Shown here: positions 53,501-62,902 of the stretch, piece after piece
How positions within the stretch are numbered: the first letter of the stretch is position 1
How the letters are laid out: every line of letters begins with the position of its first letter
Assembly (NCBI GenBank): GCA_963929915.1
Contig: CAWVJY010000003.1
Location: forward strand, 24,170 to 88,169
Source of the DNA: CAG-273 sp963929915
Lineage (GTDB): Bacteria; Bacillota; Clostridia; TANB77; CAG-508
DNA length: 64,000 nucleotides
Reading direction: 5' to 3'
Made by a program: the position numbers and the translations under genes
Notes under the pieces: model-generated
What the model was told of the DNA's origin: nothing
What the model saw: the letters and a program-made list of their open reading frames with translations, nothing else
Databases searched by the model: none

Positions 53501-54082
53501 ATGTTTAATGTAGGTGACAAAATTGTATATCCAATGCATGGAGCAGGTACAATTGATGCAATAGAAGAAAAGAATATTTTAGGAGAAAACCAAGCCTATT
53601 ATATTATAAAAATGCCAGGAGAAGTAAAAGTAATGGTGCCAACAGCAAAGGCAGAAGAAATTGGTGTTAGAAATGTAATAGGAAAAGAAGAAGCTGAAAA
53701 AGTTATTTCCGTTTTGGGAGAAGATGAAACAGAAATGTCTCAAAATTGGAATAAAAGATATAGAGATAATATGGAAAAAATGAAAAGTGGAAATGTATAC
53801 GAAGTAGCAGATGTAGTTAGAAACCTAAGTTTTAAACAAAAAGAAAAAGGCTTATCTACTGGCGAAAAGAAAATGCTTTCTAATGCAAAACAAATATTAG
53901 TAAGTGAACTTGTTTTAGCAGAACATGCAACTCAAGAAGAGGTAGAACAACTAATTGAAAATAAAATTAACATATCATTTGACGAATATAGAGCACCACA
54001 TGAAAATGCAGATTTAAATACTAGTGTAGTAAATAAATTTATTCCTTTTGAAGAAGAAAATAATGGTTCAGAAAATTTATAA
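53501..54082 (+). CDS. CarD/CdnL-family RNA polymerase-binding regulator
   Basis: The 193-residue protein has the N-terminal RNA-polymerase interaction domain (MFNVGDKIVYPMHGAGTIDAIEEK, residues 1-60) and a helical DNA-binding domain (about 80-165). CarD proteins stabilise open promoter complexes, especially at rRNA promoters. GAAAGGAAG precedes ATG 53501. It sits upstream of the primase-sigma operon. Confidence 0.92.
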   Translation: MFNVGDKIVYPMHGAGTIDAIEEKNILGENQAYYIIKMPGEVKVMVPTAKAEEIGVRNVIGKEEAEKVISVLGEDETEMSQNWNKRYRDNMEKMKSGNVYEVADVVRNLSFKQKEKGLSTGEKKMLSNAKQILVSELVLAEHATQEEVEQLIENKINISFDEYRAPHENADLNTSVVNKFIPFEEENNGSENL

Positions 54083-54106
54083 TACATAAAAATAGACAAA
54101 ATAGCA

Positions 54107-54134
54107 AGAAGACGATCAAAATCGTCTTTTTTCT
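54107..54134 (+). terminator. Terminator after the CarD-family gene
   Basis: AAGACGAT-CAAA-ATCGTCTT followed by TTTTT. Confidence 0.85.
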
Positions 54135-54254
54135 ATTACATAAAAAATTTTTCTTATGAAATGAGACTAAATTACATGAAAATGAGAGTAATTCCAAAGA
54201 AAAAACATGCTATGTGTCGAAAAGAGGTTGTATGTTTGTAAAAAAATGTTATTT

Positions 54255-54290
54255 GACATAAAGTAAAGAAGGATTTCTTTACTTTATGTC
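54255..54290 (+). promoter_or_regulatory. Perfect 16-bp hairpin upstream of dnaG
   Basis: GACATAAAGTAAAGAA and its exact complement enclose GGAT, 37 bp before the dnaG start. There is no T tract after it, so it is not an obvious terminator. It could be an operator, an mRNA hairpin, or an RNase processing site in the dnaG-rpoD transcript. Confidence 0.5.
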
Positions 54291-54326
54291 GAATAATATA
54301 AATAATAAATAGAAAGGTAGTTAAAA

Positions 54327-56120
54327 TTGGTACGATATAGTGAAGAATTAATTGATGAAATTAGAACAAACAATGATATTGTAGATGTAGTATCGAAATA
54401 TGTCACATTAAAAAGAAGTGGGAGAAATTTCTTCGGCTTATGTCCATTTCATAAAGAAAAATCTCCTTCTTTTGCTGTTTCTCCAGACAAGCAAATTTTT
54501 CACTGCTTTGGCTGTGGAGCAGGAGGAAACGTTATTCACTTTGTCTCTAAAATAGAAGGGCTAGATTTTAAAGATACTTTAGAATTACTAGCCAATAGAA
54601 TTGGTATGGAACTTCCAAGCTTAGATAATTATGAAGATGATAAAACAGCAAAGTTGAAGAAAAGAGTATATGAAATTAACGAAATTGCAGCAAGATTTTA
54701 TCATGAAAATTTGTATAAGCCTACTTCCAAAATAGCACAAGACTATATTAAAAAAAGAAAATTGGACAACCGTACATTAAAAGCCTTTCTTATAGGATAT
54801 TCTGGTAACTTTAATGAACTTTATTTATTGCTAAAGCAAAAAGGTTTTACAGTAGAAGAAATGCTTGCTTCTAGTTTAATTAAAAGAACACAGGAAGGTG
54901 GATTTATTGACAGTTTTCGTAAAAGATTAATGTTCCCTATTCAAGATGTAAGAGATAGAGTTATTGCATTTGGTGGAAGGGTTTTAGATGATAGTAAACC
55001 AAAGTATATTAATTCACCAGAAAATATTGTTTATAGCAAAGGTAGAAATTTATTTGGACTAAATGTTGCAAAAAAGCATGACACGAAAAAAATTATTATT
55101 GTAGAAGGCTATATGGATGCTATTTCTCTTTACCAAAGAGGAATTACTAATGTAGTGGCTTCTTTAGGAACTGCTATGACAGAAGCACAAGGAAGACTAC
55201 TTAGAAGACATAGCGAACAAGTTATTCTAGGCTATGATGCAGATGGAGCAGGACAAGCTGCCATTTTAAGAGGAATGGAAATTCTGCAAAATCTAGGTTG
55301 TGATATTAGGGTACTTCAAATAGAAGGAGCAAAAGATCCAGACGAATATGTAGTAAAATATGGTCCAGAAAGATTTCAAAAATGTGTAGATAACAGCATT
55401 TCTTTAGTAGAGTTTAAAGTAAAAATTCTAAAAAAAGAGCTTAATATAGAAAATACCAATGATAAAATTAAATTTTTAAATGAAATTGCAAAAATTTTAG
55501 CTAAAATTAGCAATCAAATGGAAAGAGAAATTTATATTACTAAACTTTCAAAAGAATATCAAATTTCGCAAGAGGCTATCCAAGCAGAAGTGAATAAGCT
55601 ATTATTTGCAGGAAATACTGGTAGTAAAAAGCTGGAGAAAAAAGTTGTTACCATGAAACCACAAATAGAAGAACAAAACAATTCTGTTTCACCAGCGATG
55701 CTAAAAAGAGAGAATATGGTAATCTACTTACTTATTAACGAAACAGAACAATGTTACGAAAAACTAAAAAATGTAATTCAAGTAAATGACTTCAAAGACA
55801 ACCTTAACAAACAAATTTTAAAAAAATTGTATGAAGAGTTAGAAAAAGGTAATATTAATACTAGTCATATTTTAGACTGGTTTGAAGAAGAAAATATCAT
55901 TAATCATATTACAGAAATTATGGCATATGATTTTGAAATTACAGATGTACAAAAAGCAGTAGAAGATTTAATTTCTGTATATGAAAAAGAAAAATTAGTG
56001 AGCAGAAGAAACGACATTATTAAACAATTAGAAAATGGCGAGAGTTTGGAAACAGAAGAAAGAAAGCTTTTGGAAAATGAACTAAATTCAATAATCTTAA
56101 AATTAGCCAAAATAAAATAG
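54327..56120 (+). CDS. dnaG: DNA primase
   Basis: The 597-residue primase makes RNA primers at the replication fork. It has the N-terminal zinc motif CPFHKEKSPSF...HCFGCGAGG (residues 40-65), the catalytic TOPRIM core (IIVEGYMDAISLYQRG, then LGYDADGAGQAA), and a C-terminal DnaB-binding domain. The start is TTG 54327 with AGAAAGG upstream. rpoD follows after 13 bp, the classic macromolecular-synthesis operon without rpsU. Confidence 0.96.
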   Translation: MVRYSEELIDEIRTNNDIVDVVSKYVTLKRSGRNFFGLCPFHKEKSPSFAVSPDKQIFHCFGCGAGGNVIHFVSKIEGLDFKDTLELLANRIGMELPSLDNYEDDKTAKLKKRVYEINEIAARFYHENLYKPTSKIAQDYIKKRKLDNRTLKAFLIGYSGNFNELYLLLKQKGFTVEEMLASSLIKRTQEGGFIDSFRKRLMFPIQDVRDRVIAFGGRVLDDSKPKYINSPENIVYSKGRNLFGLNVAKKHDTKKIIIVEGYMDAISLYQRGITNVVASLGTAMTEAQGRLLRRHSEQVILGYDADGAGQAAILRGMEILQNLGCDIRVLQIEGAKDPDEYVVKYGPERFQKCVDNSISLVEFKVKILKKELNIENTNDKIKFLNEIAKILAKISNQMEREIYITKLSKEYQISQEAIQAEVNKLLFAGNTGSKKLEKKVVTMKPQIEEQNNSVSPAMLKRENMVIYLLINETEQCYEKLKNVIQVNDFKDNLNKQILKKLYEELEKGNINTSHILDWFEEENIINHITEIMAYDFEITDVQKAVEDLISVYEKEKLVSRRNDIIKQLENGESLETEERKLLENELNSIILKLAKIK

Positions 56121-56133
56121 GAGGTTTTTATTA

Positions 56134-57651
56134 ATGAAAAAGGAAGAATCAAATAAGCCATTAATAGAAGAAAAGAAAAAAACAAAAAAGAAAGAAAATG
56201 ATAAAAAATTAGAAAAAGAAATGGATAAAGAAAAAACAAAGAAAAAAGCTTCAAAACAAGAAAATGAAGATAAAGTGGAAAAAAATAAAACAAAAATAGA
56301 AGTAAAGGAAGTAAAAACAAAAAATAAACCTAACACTGAATTAAAAACGAAAACAGAAACTAAAAAAGGAACAAAAAAAGAAAAAACAACTGCAATTGCA
56401 ACAGAAAAAGAAAATGAAAATGAAGCTGTAGCTGTAGATGAAAAAAAGAAAGCAAAAAAAACCGAAAAAAAAGAAAAAGCAGACAGCAGTAAAGCAGATG
56501 AACAAAAACAAGACAATAAAGAAAATAATGATAATAAAGATAATGAAGCAGAAGAAAAAACAATAGATGAAATCAGTAGAGATAAAGTTGCAGATATCTT
56601 AAAAAAAGCAAAAGAAAATGGAAAAATGACTTATGGTGAATTAGCAACTGAACTAGAAGATACCAATCCAGAACAAATAGATAAAGTATTTGATGCTTTT
56701 GAAGAATTAGGTGTAGATATTTTAAAAGATGATGACTTAGATGTAGAACCAGACTTAGAAGATTTAGAAGATGTAGAAGACATTAAATTAGAAGATATTG
56801 ACTTAACAAATATTGAAGGCGTAAGTATTGATGACCCTGTTAGAATGTATTTAAGAGAGATTGGAAAAATTCCACTATTAACTTACGATCAAGAATTAGA
56901 GCTTGCTAAACGAATTTTAGAAGGTGATGAAGAAGCAAAACAAAAACTAACAGAATCTAATTTAAGATTGGTAGTTAGCATTGCAAAAAAATACGTAGGA
57001 AGAGGAATGCTTTTCTTAGATTTAATTCAAGAAGGAAACATGGGATTAATTAAAGCAGTAGAAAAATTTGATTATACGAAAGGATATAAATTTAGTACTT
57101 ATGCTACTTGGTGGATTAGACAAGCCATTACAAGAGCAATTGCAGATCAAGCAAGAACCATTCGTATTCCTGTTCATATGGTAGAAACCATTAACAAATT
57201 AATTAGAACTTCTAGACATCTTTTACAACAAAATGGACGTGAGCCTACTCCAGAAGAAATTGCAGTAGAAATGGAAATTCCAGTAGAAAAAGTTATGGAA
57301 ATTCAAAAAATAGCACAAGACCCTGTTTCTTTGGAAACCCCAATTGGTGAGGAAGATGATAGCCATTTAGGAGATTTTATTCAAGATGATGATAGCCCTG
57401 CTCCACAAGATTCAGCAGCATATACCTTACTTCGTGAACAACTAGAAGAAGTAATGGGAACTTTAACATCTAGAGAGGCAAAAGTATTAAAGCTAAGATT
57501 TGGGTTAGAAGATGGAAAAGCAAGAACACTAGAAGAAGTTGGCAGAGAATTTATGGTAACCCGTGAACGTATTAGACAAATAGAAGCAAAAGCATTAAGA
57601 AAGTTAAGACATCCAAGCAGAAGCAAGAAACTAAGAGATTATATGAATTAA
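56134..57651 (+). CDS. rpoD: Primary sigma factor RpoD with long Lys/Glu-rich N-terminal extension
   Basis: Regions 1.2 to 4.2 occupy residues 230-505: DPVRMYLREIGKIPLLTYDQE (1.2), NLRLVVSIAKKYVGRGMLFLDL (2.1-2.2), YATWWIRQAITRAIADQ (2.3-2.4), and the 4.2 helix-turn-helix TLEEVGREFMVTRERIRQIEAK. Region 1.1-like sequence (KMTYGELATELEDTNPEQIDKVF) is at about residue 170. Before it lies an extension of about 145 residues made almost wholly of Lys, Glu, Asn, Thr and Ala, much longer than in typical Firmicutes SigA. The ribosome binding site is AGGAGG. Confidence 0.96.
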   Translation: MKKEESNKPLIEEKKKTKKKENDKKLEKEMDKEKTKKKASKQENEDKVEKNKTKIEVKEVKTKNKPNTELKTKTETKKGTKKEKTTAIATEKENENEAVAVDEKKKAKKTEKKEKADSSKADEQKQDNKENNDNKDNEAEEKTIDEISRDKVADILKKAKENGKMTYGELATELEDTNPEQIDKVFDAFEELGVDILKDDDLDVEPDLEDLEDVEDIKLEDIDLTNIEGVSIDDPVRMYLREIGKIPLLTYDQELELAKRILEGDEEAKQKLTESNLRLVVSIAKKYVGRGMLFLDLIQEGNMGLIKAVEKFDYTKGYKFSTYATWWIRQAITRAIADQARTIRIPVHMVETINKLIRTSRHLLQQNGREPTPEEIAVEMEIPVEKVMEIQKIAQDPVSLETPIGEEDDSHLGDFIQDDDSPAPQDSAAYTLLREQLEEVMGTLTSREAKVLKLRFGLEDGKARTLEEVGREFMVTRERIRQIEAKALRKLRHPSRSKKLRDYMN

Positions 57652-57780
57652 AATACATTTTTATCTAAAAATGAATAAATGGCAAGTAAATACAATAGAA
57701 TTTTGGTAGAAGATACTAAAAAGCTTGATTTTTCTAGCAAAATATGGTATACTATAAAAGTAGTTAGAAAAATACCTTAA

Positions 57781-58134
57781 ATGGAGGTGAAATTCTTAAA
57801 TTTTATTTTAAGAAAAAATATGAAAATAGTAGATAATATAAAGAAAATAGGACATGCTATTGCTAATGGTTACCGTAGATTAGGAGAAATAGATTGTCCA
57901 GATCAAGAAGATATAGAAACAAGTACAGATCCTAATTTAAAAGAATATAAAGAATCTTTAGAACATATAAAAATGATGGAAAATCAATTCAAAAAAGCAA
58001 CTACTTCACCAAAAGCAGGTAAAGGAAATAATAGAAAGAACTTAGAAGTAGAACAAGTAGAAATTGATACTAATAAAGCAATTAGAGATAGCCAAAATCA
58101 AAAAGAACAAAATGTACAAGAAAATGTCAGATAA
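57781..58134 (+). CDS. Protein of unknown function downstream of rpoD
   Basis: Up to 117 residues, charged, C-terminal half rich in Gln, Asn and Lys and probably disordered. The start is uncertain: the first ATG (57781) overlaps a GGAGGTG that looks like a ribosome binding site, so translation may begin a few codons later, or at ATG 57820 (MKIVDNIKKIGHAIANGY). I do not recognise it. Confidence 0.45.
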   Translation: MEVKFLNFILRKNMKIVDNIKKIGHAIANGYRRLGEIDCPDQEDIETSTDPNLKEYKESLEHIKMMENQFKKATTSPKAGKGNNRKNLEVEQVEIDTNKAIRDSQNQKEQNVQENVR

Positions 58135-58140
58135 TGTTTT

Positions 58141-58186
58141 TGGGGACGGGGAGAGTTACCCTAAAATGGGTAAGATTCCCCCGTCC
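58141..58186. repeat. GGGGACGGGG hairpin element
   Basis: GGGGACGGGG ... TTACCC / GGGTAA ... CCCCCGTCC forms an interrupted stem of the same GGGGACG family. It probably also ends the preceding transcript. Confidence 0.6.
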
Positions 58187-58208
58187 TTAAAAATTTTCCT
58201 TTAAGCCC

Positions 58209-58237
58209 TTGACAAACCTAAAAACTCATACTATAAT
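58209..58237 (+). promoter_or_regulatory. Consensus promoter of tRNA-Met
   Basis: Perfect TTGACA and TATAAT with 17-bp spacing, 19 bp before the tRNA. Confidence 0.85.
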
Positions 58238-58256
58238 ATTAAACATGGTAGCAAAT

Positions 58257-58333
58257 GGCGAGGTAGCTCAGTTGGCTAGAGCAATCGGTTCATACCCGAT
58301 AGGTCGTGAGTTCGAATCTCACCCTCGCTACCA
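58257..58333 (+). tRNA. tRNA with CAU anticodon (tRNA-Met, or Ile2)
   Basis: A complete cloverleaf can be drawn: acceptor GGCGAGG/CCTCGCT with a G-U pair at position 1-72, D-stem GCTC/GAGC, anticodon stem ATCGG/CCGAT with loop TTCATAC (anticodon CAT), T-stem GTGAG/CTCAC, and an encoded CCA end. The 1-72 pairing argues against initiator tRNA. Elongator Met is most likely; a lysidine-modified tRNA-Ile2 cannot be excluded by eye. Confidence 0.93.
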
Positions 58334-58366
58334 CAATACTTCACAAAAGTGGAGTATTTTTTTTAC

Positions 58367-58585
58367 TTATTCCACACGTCTTTCTCTAGAACTTCCACAT
58401 AATTTTTCATATTCTTTACATTTAATCTTATATTCCATTTGCTGCGTTAAGTAGCGGTAATACATATATGCCTGTTCATATTGCATTACAGGATTAAACA
58501 TAGGATTATCTCCAAGCATTGGGTCAGCACCAATATCATAATTCATATAAGGAGAAAAGTTAAAATTAGGTTCGTTTTTTTCCAT
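58367..58585 (-). CDS. Small Tyr/Met-rich protein, possibly spore-coat associated
   Basis: The 72-residue product begins MEKNEPNFNFSPYMNYDIGA and is rich in Tyr, Met and Asn, with MQYEQAYMYYRYLTQQMEYK in the centre. Composition is like small spore-coat-type proteins, and the neighbour upstream is the sporulation gene ylbJ on the same strand. GAAAGGAACG precedes ATG 58585, which is preferred over an upstream ATG. Confidence 0.5.
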   Translation of the reverse strand: MEKNEPNFNFSPYMNYDIGADPMLGDNPMFNPVMQYEQAYMYYRYLTQQMEYKIKCKEYEKLCGSSRERRVE

Positions 58586-58631
58586 ACTAAAATCGTTCCT
58601 TTCTATTTTATATTTATTCATTAAAAATAAA

Positions 58632-59774
58632 CTATAAATTCAATTGCAAAAATGGCAAGAATTGTAAAGCTAAAAAAGTATAAAGTGCCGCAAATAAACC
58701 TTGTAATAATTTGCCATAAAAATAAGTTTTTATAGACAATCCATTTTTAGCCACAATACTAAATACTTGTAGTAAAACAGAAATTCCTCCAAATCCAAGT
58801 AAAAAAGCACATAATATAATAGAAGTAGAAACAGTTTTTAATGGAATATTTGCTATTAAGCTTACTCCATTAGTGAGTTCTATTATTCCAGAAAAGAAAG
58901 GTGCCACACATTCTTGCGGAATTTGGAAGAAAGAAAAAATAGGAGTAAATAAATTACTAACAGCATCTAATAAATGGCTTTGTTTTAATATAGAAAGTAA
59001 TACAGAAAAGATAACTACAAATCCACCTATCATTAGAATAGTAGAAATACTGTTCATAATACTTTTTCCTAGTACTTCTCCTAAAGAGGAAAAAGTAACA
59101 TTTTTCTTGTTTTCTATATTGCTCGTAGTAGAATTGGATTTTTTCTTATTTGCAAAACTAAAATCTTTTTTGGATTTAGAAGAAAACAATCTTAAAACAA
59201 TTCCCACACTAATACAAGCTAAAATATGAGTAACAAAAAGTAAAATACCCACTTGTGTATTTCCAAATAAAGTAATACCAACAGTACCAATAATAAATAA
59301 AGGACCAGAATTATTGGTAAAGGCAAGCATTCTTTCGGCCTCTTCTTTGGTGCAAATTCCTTGTTCCATAAAATGAGAAACAATTTTAGCTCCCACAGGA
59401 TAGCCACTAATTAATCCCATTAAAAAAGCGAAACCTGCTTCACCTGGTACATGAAATAATGGCCTCATAATAGGATTTAATAATTTCCCTAAAAATGCAA
59501 CAACATTGGTATAGCTTAAAAGTTTAGTAGCCACAAAAAATGGGAACAAAGAAGGAATCACAGCTGTTACCCATAAAGTAAGTCCATTTTTAGCAGCAAT
59601 TAAGTTGGTACTAGAAAATAAAATAAGGCAAAGAGAGAACAAACAAAATACAATAGTTAACCCATTTCTCTTTAAAGAACAAACCCATATTTTTATTTTA
59701 TAAGGAGTATGTGCAGTAGTACCTGTAAAAGAAACTGAATCATTTTCCATAGAATTTGTAAAAACTTTTGACAA
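58632..59774 (-). CDS. ylbJ: Sporulation integral membrane protein YlbJ
   Basis: The 380-residue protein has about eight membrane spans and the conserved nucleoside-recognition-type GLISGYPVGAKIV motif and AFTNNSGPLFIIGTVG segment. YlbJ is needed for spore cortex formation in Bacillus. The start is TTG 59774, six nt after AGAAAGGAAAA; an internal ATG lies eight codons on (59750). It is probably expressed in the mother cell. Confidence 0.88.
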   Translation of the reverse strand: MSKVFTNSMENDSVSFTGTTAHTPYKIKIWVCSLKRNGLTIVFCLFSLCLILFSSTNLIAAKNGLTLWVTAVIPSLFPFFVATKLLSYTNVVAFLGKLLNPIMRPLFHVPGEAGFAFLMGLISGYPVGAKIVSHFMEQGICTKEEAERMLAFTNNSGPLFIIGTVGITLFGNTQVGILLFVTHILACISVGIVLRLFSSKSKKDFSFANKKKSNSTTSNIENKKNVTFSSLGEVLGKSIMNSISTILMIGGFVVIFSVLLSILKQSHLLDAVSNLFTPIFSFFQIPQECVAPFFSGIIELTNGVSLIANIPLKTVSTSIILCAFLLGFGGISVLLQVFSIVAKNGLSIKTYFYGKLLQGLFAALYTFLALQFLPFLQLNL

Positions 59775-59817
59775 CTTTTTTCCTTTCTGTTAAAACTAAC
59801 TATTTTTTAGTTACAAC

Positions 59818-59947
59818 TTAAAAGGTAAGTATTTCTTTTTATTGAAGTCTTAAGGTGGGGACCAACAAGTTACAAACTGTTGAACTTTAGTTTTACAGTT
59901 TGTTCGCAGTTGGGGGACGCAAATAAAAAGAAATACCTACCTTTTAA
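59818..59947. repeat. Palindromic element, copy E (distinct core)
   Basis: A 130-bp element with 26-bp outer arms (one mismatch, starting TTAAAAGGTAAGTATTTC) and an inner ACAAACTGT...ACAGTTTGT hairpin, ending GGGGGACGC. It lies between divergent ylbJ and the ATPase gene. The rest of the 363-bp gap is AT-rich without an ORF; I found no recognisable magnesium riboswitch. Confidence 0.65.
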
Positions 59948-60137
59948 TCATAACCTGTAAAACTTAAAAATCTTTTTACTATTTTATCAATTAGCATTGA
60001 AAATTAGAACTTTTTTGATTAAAATAAAGAAAGTAAGTAAAAAATATAATACAAAAGAAATAAAAGCTGTGTAAAGGAATCTATAAAAAAATAGTACTAC
60101 AAGCACAAGCCTATAGTTTAAGAAACGAGGAGATAAA

Positions 60138-62795
60138 ATGGATATTCAAAAAACATATGGAAAAGATTGTATAAGTAGTGTTTCACAATTTGTAGAAACA
60201 CATAATGTAAAGTTAGAAGGGTTAACAGAACAAGAAGTTAAAAAAAATCAAGCAAGTTATGGAAAAAACCAAATTAAGCAAACAAAACCAAAAAAATGGT
60301 ACAATTATTTATGGGAAAGTTTTAGAAGTCCTTTTAATTTAATTTTATTGGGTATTACAATTGTATTAATTTATACAGACGTTATTTTAACAAGTCCGCC
60401 TAATTATGCCAATATTATTGTAGTTATTGCACTGATGCTAGTAAGTACTTTACTAGAGTTTTTTGAAGTGTTTAAATCCAATAAAGCAGCAGAAAAATTA
60501 AAAAAACTAGTAGCAGTAAAAACTACTGTGCTAAGAGAAGGAAAAGAAAAAAAGGTGTTTTTAGATGACATTACAGTTGGAGATATTGTTATTTTATCTG
60601 CAGGAGATTTAATTCCAGCAGATCTTAGAATTATCGATGAAAAAGATTTATATGTGGTACAATCTTCTTTAACTGGAGAATCAGAAGCAGTTAGAAAGTT
60701 GGCAACCAGTGAATTAAAATCTATAGAAAAAATAGATGATATTACAGATTTAGATACCATTTGTTTTATGGGAACTAATGTAATGAGTGGAACTGCAAAA
60801 GGAGTTGTTATTAAAATTGCAGATGATACTTATTTTGGAAAAGTGGCAGAAAGTATTGAAGAAGCAAAGCCAAAAACTAATTTTCAAAAAGGAATTGAAA
60901 GTGTTAGTAAATTATTAATTCGTTTTATGCTAGTCTTAATACCTATTACTTTTTTAATTAATGCCTTTAAACATGATTCTTTAGTTGCTTTTACCTTTGC
61001 AGTAGCAATTGCAATAGGAATTACTCCTTTGTTACTTCCTGTTATTCTATCTTCTAGTTTAGCAAAAGGTGCTGTTAATATGTCTAAGAAAAAGACAATT
61101 GTGAAAAGACTTGACAGTATTCAATCCTTTGGTGCAATGAATATTTTATGTACAGATAAAACAGGAACCTTAACAGAAGACAGAATTGTATTAGAAAAAT
61201 ACTTAAATTTAGAAGGAGAAGAAGATAAAGCTATTTTAAAAACAGCATTTCTAAACTCTTATTTTCAAACAGGATTAGAGGGAAATATAGATGAAGCAAT
61301 TATCAAAAGAGTGGAACAAGAAGGACTAAAAGATTTTAAAAAACAATATCAAAAAATAGATGAAATTCCCTTTGATTTTTCTAGAAGAAAACTATCGGTT
61401 ATCTTAAAAAATAAAGAAGGACAAATACAAATGATAACAAAGGGTGCCGTAGAAGAAATTTTAGCCAGTTGTACACAAATGCAAGAAAAAGATGGTAGTG
61501 TTAGACCTATTACTGCGCAGGCTAAACAAAATATTAAAAAAATGACAAAAGAATTAAATGAAGATGGGCTAAGGGTAATTGCTATTTGTACCAAAAACAT
61601 AGAAGAAGAGGATATGCCTCTTATAGAAAAAAGTGATTCAAAAATAAGTAAACTAAAAGAAAAAAATACTCACTATAATTTTACCAAAAATGATGAACAA
61701 AAAATGACTTTAGTAGGCTTTGTTGGATTTTTAGATCCACCAAAGAAAAGTGCGAAAGAAGAAATTGAAAGATTAAACCGTGATGGCATCCGTGTAATGG
61801 TTTTAACAGGTGATAATGAATATGTAACAAAAGCAATTTGCCAAAAGGTTAATATTAATACAGACAAAATTGTACTTGGTAGCAAAATAGATAAAATATC
61901 AGATACTGCCTTGGCAAGACTATTAAAAAAGACAAATGTTTATGCAAAATTGTCACCTATTCAAAAAGCAAGAATTGTACGTGTTTTAAAAGAGCATGGC
62001 AATATTGTAGGATACATGGGAGATGGCATTAATGATGCCCCTTCTTTAAATAATGCAGAAGTTGGTATTTCAGTAGATACTGCAGTAGATATTACAAAGG
62101 AAACAGCAGATATTATTTTGCTAAAGAAAAATTTAAATGTATTAACAGATGGGGTAATAGAAGGAAGAAAAACCTTTGGCAATTTATTAAAATATATTAA
62201 AATGGCAGTAAGTTTTAATTTTGGAGAAGTACTTTCTATTTTAATTGCAAGTATTTTCTTACCATTTTTCCCAATTACACCAATCCAATTACTAGTACAA
62301 AGCTTGCTATATGATATTGGACAATTATCTATTCCATATGACAATGTAGATAATGAGTACTTAGTAAAACCAAAAAAATGGGATATGAAGGGAATCAAAA
62401 AATTTATGTTATGGATGGGACCAACTAGTTCTATCTTTGACCTTACGATATTTGCACTTTTATGGTTTGGATTTGGTATTCGAGAAGCGGCTATTTTCCA
62501 AACAATTTGGTTCTCTTATGGAGTAGTTTCTAACTTAGTAGGACTTCATATCATTAGAACAGCCAAAACACCATTTGTACAAAGTAATGCCTCTAAAGCA
62601 GTATATGCTACCTCTATTATTTTAAGTATTGTTGCAATTCTAATTCCTTTTACTGCCTTAGGAAGAATGATTGGACTAGTAGCAATTCCAATACAATATA
62701 TATTTATTATCATCATAGGAATTCCTATTTTATACTGTTTGGTAGCAACCATTGTAAAAAAAGAATATATTAAAAAATATGGTGAGTGGCTATAA
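60138..62795 (+). CDS. MgtA/MgtB-type P-type ATPase
   Basis: The 885-residue P-type ATPase probably imports Mg2+. It has an N-terminal cytoplasmic domain, GDLIPADLRI and the TGES actuator loop SSLTGESEAV (about 175), the phosphorylation motif CTDKTGTLTEDR (Asp at about 338), the nucleotide-binding KGAVEE, and the hinge MVLTGDN...MGDGINDAPSL. Ten membrane spans are expected. The MgtA affiliation rests on the N-terminal region and the sequence of the membrane segments; a Ca2+ pump is less likely. GAGGAG precedes the ATG. Confidence 0.85.
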   Translation: MDIQKTYGKDCISSVSQFVETHNVKLEGLTEQEVKKNQASYGKNQIKQTKPKKWYNYLWESFRSPFNLILLGITIVLIYTDVILTSPPNYANIIVVIALMLVSTLLEFFEVFKSNKAAEKLKKLVAVKTTVLREGKEKKVFLDDITVGDIVILSAGDLIPADLRIIDEKDLYVVQSSLTGESEAVRKLATSELKSIEKIDDITDLDTICFMGTNVMSGTAKGVVIKIADDTYFGKVAESIEEAKPKTNFQKGIESVSKLLIRFMLVLIPITFLINAFKHDSLVAFTFAVAIAIGITPLLLPVILSSSLAKGAVNMSKKKTIVKRLDSIQSFGAMNILCTDKTGTLTEDRIVLEKYLNLEGEEDKAILKTAFLNSYFQTGLEGNIDEAIIKRVEQEGLKDFKKQYQKIDEIPFDFSRRKLSVILKNKEGQIQMITKGAVEEILASCTQMQEKDGSVRPITAQAKQNIKKMTKELNEDGLRVIAICTKNIEEEDMPLIEKSDSKISKLKEKNTHYNFTKNDEQKMTLVGFVGFLDPPKKSAKEEIERLNRDGIRVMVLTGDNEYVTKAICQKVNINTDKIVLGSKIDKISDTALARLLKKTNVYAKLSPIQKARIVRVLKEHGNIVGYMGDGINDAPSLNNAEVGISVDTAVDITKETADIILLKKNLNVLTDGVIEGRKTFGNLLKYIKMAVSFNFGEVLSILIASIFLPFFPITPIQLLVQSLLYDIGQLSIPYDNVDNEYLVKPKKWDMKGIKKFMLWMGPTSSIFDLTIFALLWFGFGIREAAIFQTIWFSYGVVSNLVGLHIIRTAKTPFVQSNASKAVYATSIILSIVAILIPFTALGRMIGLVAIPIQYIFIIIIGIPILYCLVATIVKKEYIKKYGEWL

Positions 62796-62902
62796 AAAGT
62801 GTAAAAAATGGAAAAAAATGCAAAAATCCTCTTTTCAAAATGCAAAATATATGATAAAATTATTAACATAATAGGTAAATATAATTAAAAGAGGGAGAAA
62901 TT

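Noticed and set aside
56103..56563. Long minus-strand frames opposite rpoD rich in Phe/Ser/Leu
   Set aside because: They are the mirror of the Lys/Glu-rich rpoD extension, without ribosome binding sites or recognisable sequence.
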